NCBI GenBank assembly: GCA_900542375.1
Contig: UQNI01000007.1
Coordinates: 1-47,662, forward strand
Reading direction: 5' to 3'
DNA length: 47,662 nt
From: an uncultured Oscillospiraceae bacterium
GTDB taxonomy: Bacteria > Bacillota > Clostridia > Oscillospirales > Acutalibacteraceae
The notes beneath the pieces were generated by a model. The model had not been told where the DNA came from and did no database searches. It saw only the letters and a list, made by a program, of their open reading frames with translations. Position numbers and translations under genes: made by a program. Positions 42,282-47,662 of the stretch are shown piece by piece. Every line of letters begins with the position of its first letter. Positions within the stretch are counted from its first letter, which is position 1.

Positions 42282-43337
42282 TTATTGTTCCTTCATCAAA
42301 GATGTCAGCATTTTACCAACGGAATCAGAGACATACTCTAAATGAGCAATCCATTTTCCGTAATGCATTCTGGTAGGACCAATAATACCAATGGTGCCTG
42401 CATGTTCACCGCCTATGGAATAATGCGCAATGATTAAACTGGAATCACTTAATTCGGGTCGATTGGTTTCACTTCCAATGAAAACCTGCGCTTTTGAAAT
42501 TCTGGGAGCTGAATGTTCTGTCTGTTCCAATCCCTTTGTTAAAAAGCGTGAAACTTCTTGTTCACTCTCCAGAAAATCCATGATACGGCGTACATTCCCA
42601 AGCTGAAATTCAGGATAAAATAATAAGTTGGTTTCACCCTTTAAATTAATTTCGGCATGCATACAATCCCTTGCAACTTCCAGAACAGCCAGCAATGCGG
42701 ATGACATTAACACAGCCATTTCTCCCAAAGATACCCCTACAGATTGAATAAATGCCGGTGTAACCGCACTGACAGGCAAACCCGCAAACTTTTCATTAAA
42801 AATGCGGAAAAAGATACGCAGCATTTCTGCTGTGATATCAAAATCGCAACGAAATACACGAGTTTTCATCACACCTGTGGAGGTAATTAAAATTGCCATA
42901 GCGGTACGACGGCTGGTTTGCACAAATTGTACACCTTTAATCACTGCTCCGCCGCCGGAAGGCATAGTGGAAACTGCGGCAAATTTAGAAGTATTCGCCA
43001 GCAACTGTGATACGCAGCTTAACAATTTATCCGGGTCATAGGCATTGACCATTAACATGCCATCCAGATATTTTTGTTCTTCTTCCGTAATTGCGGCTTC
43101 CGGCATCAGACGGTCTATATAAATACGATATCCCTTTTGAGAAGGAATACGTCCGGCAGAAGTATGTGGTTGCTGTAAGTATCCCATTTCTACCAAGTTT
43201 GCCATTTCATTGCGTATGGTAGCAGAGGAAACCCCCAGTTCAAGCGCAAGCAATTTAGAACCTACCGGCTCTCCTGTTTCCACATACGTGTTTACAATTG
43301 CCGCCAGAATCTTTAATTTTCTTTCGCTGAGTTCCAA
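42282..43337 (-). CDS. hrcA: Heat-inducible transcription repressor HrcA
   Basis: 351 residues. HrcA binds CIRCE and is kept active by GroEL, so it represses chaperone genes until unfolded protein builds up. The N-terminal winged helix is at about 1-75 (ELSERKLKILAAIV; VSSATIRNEMANLVEMGYLQQPHTSAGRIPSQKGYRIYID), followed by the GAF-like and insertion domains. I chose the TTG at 43337 (MELSERKLK, as in the family, with AGGTGA just upstream) over a GTG at 43346 that overlaps the binding site. First gene of the operon, directly behind a CIRCE element, so autoregulated. Confidence 0.95.
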   Translation of the reverse strand: MELSERKLKILAAIVNTYVETGEPVGSKLLALELGVSSATIRNEMANLVEMGYLQQPHTSAGRIPSQKGYRIYIDRLMPEAAITEEEQKYLDGMLMVNAYDPDKLLSCVSQLLANTSKFAAVSTMPSGGGAVIKGVQFVQTSRRTAMAILITSTGVMKTRVFRCDFDITAEMLRIFFRIFNEKFAGLPVSAVTPAFIQSVGVSLGEMAVLMSSALLAVLEVARDCMHAEINLKGETNLLFYPEFQLGNVRRIMDFLESEQEVSRFLTKGLEQTEHSAPRISKAQVFIGSETNRPELSDSSLIIAHYSIGGEHAGTIGIIGPTRMHYGKWIAHLEYVSDSVGKMLTSLMKEQ

Positions 43338-43366
43338 CCTTCTCACCTCTTTATGTTAGACCTCTT

Positions 43367-43393
43367 TTAGCACTCTTATGCATTGAGTGCTAA
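43367..43393 (-). promoter_or_regulatory. CIRCE operator
   Basis: The consensus inverted repeat TTAGCACTC (43367-43375), nine bases, GAGTGCTAA (43385-43393), with no mismatch. It lies between the hrcA promoter and the hrcA start and is the binding site of HrcA. Confidence 0.98.
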
Positions 43394-43405
43394 ATCTTTA
43401 CTTAT

Positions 43406-43434
43406 AATGTATCATTTCAATCTCATAAAGTCAA
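43406..43434 (-). promoter_or_regulatory. Promoter of the hrcA-grpE-dnaK-dnaJ operon
   Basis: On the minus strand TTGACT (43429-43434), 17 bp and TACATT (43406-43411). Transcription would start about at the edge of CIRCE, so HrcA binding would block initiation or early elongation. Confidence 0.75.
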
Positions 43435-43541
43435 TATTTAAAATGTAAATTAATTATGAATCCCATAAATCTACAACTTTTTCAAGTCGAATTTTGTAAT
43501 ACCATGAGAAGATAATAAACGATAAAAAATGGAATAAATGT

Positions 43542-43783
43542 TAGACTTTCTTGACACCTAATTTATGTGATGAGTCGAAGATAATTGGCCGAAATACCGT
43601 ACTTTTTTGAAAAAATCAATTTCTTTTTTCTCTGTACAAAAACGTCTATTTAAAATTGTATTATTTTTCTATTTGATAAAAATAGTAGACTTTTTATGAC
43701 ACCTCATAAATTCCTATTAATGGAAATTATTTATTGAATTTATGCTATTTTATATTTTATCACATTGTATTATAAAAAGTCTA
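43542..43783. repeat. Three copies of a TAGACTTT motif upstream of the surface protein
   Basis: Direct copies start at 43542 (TAGACTTTCTTGACACCT) and 43686 (TAGACTTTTTATGACACCT). The second, TAGACTTTTTAT (43686-43697), is also matched by a perfect 12-bp inverted copy, ATAAAAAGTCTA (43772-43783), 74 bp away. The inverted pair encloses AT-rich sequence with promoter-like hexamers (TTGAAT at 43734). They may be operator sites or the ends of a small invertible segment. The rest of 43435-43541 shows nothing more. Confidence 0.55.
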
Positions 43784-43831
43784 AGTTTTGAGACAATCTT
43801 ATTTGGGATATAAAAAGGAAGGAAAGATAAT

Positions 43832-44332
43832 ATGCAAAAAGTAACACGAAAATTGTTGGCAATTATGATAAGTCTATCTATTGTTTTATCTTTGTCTACA
43901 TCTGTTTTGGCATTTGAAACAGATACAGATAGTAATAATTCTACTCAACAAAGTACAAACAATAACTCTATGTCAAATGATGCGATATCTGAAAATTCAA
44001 ATGAGAATCATGAAACTGCCGAACATAACATTATTTTGCAAAACAGTTCTGAAATTTCAACAAGATCCAACTCGGTAAATATTACAACATTTGATGACTT
44101 AAAAAGTCAAATAGCAGCTGCTGCGGATGGAGTACCTGTGGAACTGAATATAAATCAGACCCTTATAATTACAGAGTCAGTAAGAGTTCCCACAAATGCT
44201 AATATTACGTTAACAGGAAAAGGTACACTGGAGTTTACCGAAGAAACCCAACGAAAGTCTTTAATTGCCTTTATCGTTGAAGAAGGTGCAACCATGGCAA
44301 TCGATGGAATTACAATAGATGCAAAAAATTAA
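43832..44332 (+). CDS. Surface protein, N-terminal part (frameshifted gene)
   Basis: 166 residues before a TAA. A Sec signal peptide (about 1-28, cleavage after SVLA) is followed by a Ser/Asn/Thr-rich linker (about 30-80) and the start of a right-handed beta-helix (NITTFDDLKSQIAAAADGVPVELNINQTL as separate strands, then ITLTGKGTLEF and AIDGITIDAKN). AAGGAAGGAAAG precedes the ATG. The next frame (-1) continues the same protein without a break. The frame is lost at an A6 run (44323-44328) that, read in phase, forms A AAA AAT before the TAA. With a -1 shift the whole product would be 864 residues (43832-46425). Confidence 0.75.
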   Translation: MQKVTRKLLAIMISLSIVLSLSTSVLAFETDTDSNNSTQQSTNNNSMSNDAISENSNENHETAEHNIILQNSSEISTRSNSVNITTFDDLKSQIAAAADGVPVELNINQTLIITESVRVPTNANITLTGKGTLEFTEETQRKSLIAFIVEEGATMAIDGITIDAKN

Positions 44333-44430
44333 AAATATCTGAATCAGGGTATAAGGTAGGTGCTATTACAAATCACGGCACATTACTACTAAACAGCGGC
44401 GTCATTACCGGCTTTGACATTATTGCCGGT

Positions 44431-46425
44431 ATGAACAGCGGAATTATTACCGTAGACGGTCAAAATGCTTATTTTGAGATGAACGGTGGATCTATAGAAG
44501 GAAATATTTTCAAAGAAGCCAGGCAAACACAATATACAGGAGTGGTTCATGTTACACAAGGAGCAACCTTTGTCATGAATGGAGGCTATATTCAAAATAA
44601 TGATTTTTCCGATACCATGAATTCCGGTATGGTCTATGTTAGACCATACTATGGCAACTCTTCTTTTGTGATGAACAATGGTACAATTACAAACAATAAA
44701 GTATATGAAGGCAGCGTCTATATAGGCAGTCAACAGCCGGATTACCAGCATGTTGGAACATTCGAAATGAATGGTGGTATAATTTCCAACAATACTGCAA
44801 GCTATGGTGCCGGCGGAGTATTTGTATCTATGAATGCAGAAGCCGTGATGAATGATGGACTAATTTCGGGCAATACAGGAGTCAGTGGCGGCGGTGTCGG
44901 AGTAATAGATGGATTTGTTCCGTCAGGTGCTATGGACGCAGGCTTTGACATTGATGAATGGGGTACTATATATCATGTTCCGGGTGCCTTTACCATGAAT
45001 GGCGGTACCATAACCCAAAATACAGCTTTAGAATCAGGTTCCCAAGGCGGAGTTGGCGGTGGTATCTATATTGCTTCGAATAAAGTAACTTTAAATGCGG
45101 GAAACATTACTGATAACTATGCAGAACTTCAAGGAGGAGGCGTATATGTGGCATGTGTCCCTTATGTTCTCCATATGTACAACGCAGTAATTGCCGAAAA
45201 CACGGCCTCTGTATTAGGCGGAGGAATCTGGTCATGCCCTACAGGAGACGTTACCATTCATGTAAATAACGGCGGAGCTGTATTTGATAATACTGCTTTA
45301 CAAAATGCAGCCGGTGATGATTTTGTATCCGTTCCAAGAAGTGAAAACTACATTACAACACTGTCTGAAAGGATGTTGGGTGGTGGTAAAGCTGATTATT
45401 ACACAGACGGAAAAGTTTTAGAAAACTCCGGTGTCTTAGGACAACCTGATCCATCTGTTCCTCGCTTTGAGCCGGCAAATCCGGGTTCCCCTATTACTGA
45501 CATTATAAACAGCACAGATTCCTATGCACTAAAAGTAATCACAAATGATGCTGCAAAACAATTGGCAAACGAGAAAGCGTCCTTGTTCATTACAGGCAAT
45601 CATTCCGAACGCGGCGGTGGTATCGGTACCAACGGCAGCGTAGTCATAGGAACAGAAGATAATTGGAAATTAAATGTTACAAAAATATGGAACCAAGTGC
45701 CTGAATCCAACTATCAAGACAAAGAAATTTCCATTCGTTTAAAAATAGGAGATTATGAACTGGATACGATTACGCTGAATCAAGAAAACAACTGGACCGG
45801 CAGTTTTACCCACTTGCCCAGTCCGGATACTCTCCAGGGAAAAGTAATCACTGTGATAGAAGAAGGCTCTGAATATAATGTCTCTTACAGCGAAATTGTG
45901 CGTGATGATGATACAAAAACACTGTATCTCACAGTAACCAATGAACTGAAAACAGGTAACTTAACTGTTTCCAAAACTGTTCTCGGAGAACATGCTGATT
46001 TAGAGCAGAATTTTGAATTTACCGTAACGCTTTCGGATACCTCTGTCAATGGAATGTACGGTGATATAGAATTTATAAACGGGACAGCAACATTTGTATT
46101 GAAACACGGAGAAAGCAAAACGGCCTATGGATTACCTGCAGGCATTCAATATCAGGTTACAGAACAGGCAGTCGAAGGATATACCCTGAACGCCGTTGGT
46201 GACACCGGAACAGTACCGGCTGATGGCACTGCTGTTGCTGAATTTACCAATACAAAAGACAACGATATTATCACAGATACTCCCGATTCACCTGAAGAAG
46301 GACAAATGGATTCTCCAAAAACAGGCGATTCCTCAAATATTCTGTTCTTACTTCTCCCTCTTGCAATTTTATCAGTGGCTATAGCTGCTATTCTATTCAT
46401 TAATAAACAAGCGCATAAAAACTAA
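44431..46425 (+). CDS. Surface protein, C-terminal part: beta-helix, Cna_B-like repeats, SPKTG anchor
   Basis: 664 residues from the first ATG; the coding frame really continues upstream to the frameshift at about 44329 and there is no ribosome binding site at 44431. Residues about 1-300 hold at least eight beta-helix rungs of the form F-x-MNGG-x-I-x-NN (Pmp/pectate-lyase-like). Then come two Cna_B-type domains (about 410-505 starting NWKLNVTKIW, and 510-605 starting LKTGNLTVSKTVLG). The sorting signal is SPKTG (628-632) with a hydrophobic segment and KQAHKN tail, for sortase attachment to peptidoglycan. Probably an adhesin or stalk-like protein; the ligand is unknown. A terminator follows. 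Confidence 0.85.
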   Translation: MNSGIITVDGQNAYFEMNGGSIEGNIFKEARQTQYTGVVHVTQGATFVMNGGYIQNNDFSDTMNSGMVYVRPYYGNSSFVMNNGTITNNKVYEGSVYIGSQQPDYQHVGTFEMNGGIISNNTASYGAGGVFVSMNAEAVMNDGLISGNTGVSGGGVGVIDGFVPSGAMDAGFDIDEWGTIYHVPGAFTMNGGTITQNTALESGSQGGVGGGIYIASNKVTLNAGNITDNYAELQGGGVYVACVPYVLHMYNAVIAENTASVLGGGIWSCPTGDVTIHVNNGGAVFDNTALQNAAGDDFVSVPRSENYITTLSERMLGGGKADYYTDGKVLENSGVLGQPDPSVPRFEPANPGSPITDIINSTDSYALKVITNDAAKQLANEKASLFITGNHSERGGGIGTNGSVVIGTEDNWKLNVTKIWNQVPESNYQDKEISIRLKIGDYELDTITLNQENNWTGSFTHLPSPDTLQGKVITVIEEGSEYNVSYSEIVRDDDTKTLYLTVTNELKTGNLTVSKTVLGEHADLEQNFEFTVTLSDTSVNGMYGDIEFINGTATFVLKHGESKTAYGLPAGIQYQVTEQAVEGYTLNAVGDTGTVPADGTAVAEFTNTKDNDIITDTPDSPEEGQMDSPKTGDSSNILFLLLPLAILSVAIAAILFINKQAHKN

Positions 46426-46471
46426 TATATACTTCATCAATTAACATATGGAATAAAATATAGATAACAAG

Positions 46472-46502
46472 AAGCCGTCGATTTTATAAAATCGACGGCT
46501 TT
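46472..46502 (+). terminator. Intrinsic terminator after the surface protein gene
   Basis: AAGCCGTCGATTT pairs perfectly with AAATCGACGGCTT, followed by a short T run, about 45 bases after the stop at 46425. Confidence 0.9.
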
Positions 46503-46662
46503 CATTAATTGCAATTCTCTTATACCGTGTATCCCAATATCGTTTTTTCCAACATAAAGCCAGCAAAATTTTAATAAGTTTCCTTATTGAGGCGAATAAA
46601 TCACCTTTTTTCTCTGTATAGTGAAGGATTTTATTCTTTACTATCAAATAAGGAGTGATTTT

Positions 46663-47662
46663 TTGACAAGCGAAACATTTCGTAATCAGGGCTTGTTTCT
46701 TAGGAATCAATTCCAAGGAGAAGGCATATTTGAGATTCCTATTGTGAAAAAACAACATGTAAATGTTGAAACGATAACACTTATCGGTTATGATCATGTT
46801 AAACCGGAAGAAAAAGAATTTACTCACGCAATGGTACATTTCTTTTTGGACGATTATAAGTTCGAAGTGTTATGGAATAATCCTGAGCCCAGAATAAAAA
46901 AGTTGGCGCAATATCGGGCAGTGCTAACACCCCAATACAGTTTGTACACTGAAATGCCCATGACTCTGCAACTATACAATACGTTCAGAAACAGATGGGT
47001 AGGCGCTTATTTGCAATCTCGGGGCATTACAGTCATACCAACTGTCTGCTGGGGAACACCACAAAGTTATTGGTTCTGCTTTGACGGTTTGGAAACGGGC
47101 TCTATTGTCGCTGTCTCCACATTAGGTGTACGTACTGAAAAGGAACTGTTCATGCACGGATATCAGGAAATGATAAAACGTGTAAACCCGGAAGCAGTCA
47201 TTTGTTACGGTAATCCTTTTGACGAAATGGAAGGAAATATCATTGCCGTAGATTATGCCAAAACAAACAATTTATCCAAATGGGCAGACTACATTTGCGG
47301 TGAAAAAGAGATACCTTTTAACAGCAACTTGATTGTAAAACGGTATGGTTATGTGCTGAACGAAAAAGGCATGGGCAGAGCTTCTGGACAATGGAAACCT
47401 AAAAAAGAAGATGATAAACGCTTTCTGGGTAAACCGGGAGAAACCAAAACAACTACCAAAAAGAATGGTGATACTTATATTACCCGTATTGGAAAGAATG
47501 GACGAGCAACCAGTGAACGCCATAACTCAACACATGGAAATCCAAAAGAGCACCCTAACCCACACGAACATGATGTGATTTGGCAAGAAAATGGAGCTCC
47601 AACCTTAGGTCCCGGCCGACCGGTCAGTGAAAAAAATAAGTATATTAATTTCGGAGGTGTTA
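46663..47662 (+). CDS. DUF4417 protein with His/Asn-rich C-terminal tail (3' truncated)
   Basis: The frame opens at a TTG (AGGAG seven bases upstream) and stays open for 333 codons to the window edge. Residues about 15-235 match DUF4417: a conserved core with VIPTVCWGTPQSYWFCFDGL (near 124-143), STLGVRTEKELFMHGYQEM and VICYGNPFDEMEGN (near 179-192). DUF4417 is known mostly from phages and mobile elements of Firmicutes and has no established activity. After a linker (GQWKPKKEDDKRFLGKPGE) comes a second part at about 258-333: GDTYITRIGKNGRATSERHN and NPKEHPNPHEHD, rich in His and Asn. The end and stop are outside the window. The opposite-strand frames here are shadows. Confidence 0.82.
   Translation, partial: MTSETFRNQGLFLRNQFQGEGIFEIPIVKKQHVNVETITLIGYDHVKPEEKEFTHAMVHFFLDDYKFEVLWNNPEPRIKKLAQYRAVLTPQYSLYTEMPMTLQLYNTFRNRWVGAYLQSRGITVIPTVCWGTPQSYWFCFDGLETGSIVAVSTLGVRTEKELFMHGYQEMIKRVNPEAVICYGNPFDEMEGNIIAVDYAKTNNLSKWADYICGEKEIPFNSNLIVKRYGYVLNEKGMGRASGQWKPKKEDDKRFLGKPGETKTTTKKNGDTYITRIGKNGRATSERHNSTHGNPKEHPNPHEHDVIWQENGAPTLGPGRPVSEKNKYINFGGV

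Noticed and set aside
44431..46425. Independent gene start at the ATG at 44431
   Set aside because: No ribosome binding site precedes it, and the same frame continues upstream without a stop to the frameshift, in register with the N-terminal beta-helix.
46441..46839. 132-residue minus-strand frame
   Set aside because: Shadow of the terminator region and of the DUF4417 gene; no binding site.

Overview
The window reads as chromosomal DNA from a low-GC, Gram-positive anaerobe of the class Clostridia, probably Oscillospirales-like. The signs are a CIRCE-controlled hrcA-grpE-dnaK-dnaJ operon, an indolepyruvate:ferredoxin oxidoreductase operon, a GGGtGRT/NifU-like pair, several lipoproteins, a sortase-anchored surface protein with an SPKTG signal, AGGAGG-type ribosome binding sites and frequent TTG/GTG starts. 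Genus and species cannot be read from the sequence. No rRNA, tRNA, CRISPR array, complete insertion sequence or prophage was found.

Layout. 1-4.7 kb: a truncated gene end, a tiny membrane protein, trmL, then the glycolytic cluster pgk-tpiA-gpmI. 5-12.3 kb: an Lgt homologue, a Q-rich DUF4190 membrane protein, an orphan oligopeptide-binding lipoprotein, a nitroreductase with an ArsR regulator, and an ABC-F ATPase. 12.5-16.8 kb: iorA-iorB-paaK-ACT, for ferredoxin-linked oxidation of aromatic 2-oxo acids. 16.8-19.4 kb: a MerR regulator facing a DUF4097 lipoprotein across a 19-bp-spacer promoter, an XRE regulator and a SLOG protein. 19.8-28.1 kb (all minus strand): a divergent EF-G paralogue, a 1346-residue protein ending in a degenerate P-type ATPase, rlmB and a small membrane protein. 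28.4-34.4 kb: ogg, class II fructose-bisphosphate aldolase, a HAD phosphatase, a PhzF protein, and the GGGtGRT/NifU-like pair. 34.6-43.4 kb: secA, two small membrane proteins and the chaperone operon. 43.8-47.7 kb: a frameshifted surface protein and an incomplete DUF4417 gene running off the window.

Most unusual points. (1) A ~100-bp palindromic repeat occurs in three tandem clusters, each just upstream of a minus-strand gene. Read on the minus strand, eight of ten copies carry an extended -10 promoter with a matching -35, followed in most by a hairpin; stems show compensatory changes. These look like amplified promoter modules. (2) The 1346-residue protein keeps the P1B ATPase membrane layout but lacks the TGES, DKTGT, TGD and GDGxND motifs, and has a ~790-residue charged, apparently disordered N-terminus. 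(3) Two genes are disturbed at six-base homopolymers: the surface protein at A6 (a slippery A AAA AAT just before the stop) and the DUF4097 lipoprotein at T6 (reading on through its own terminator). Both could be phase variation, recoding or assembly error.

Starts were chosen by ribosome-binding-site spacing and family N-termini, so several differ from the longest possible reading frame.
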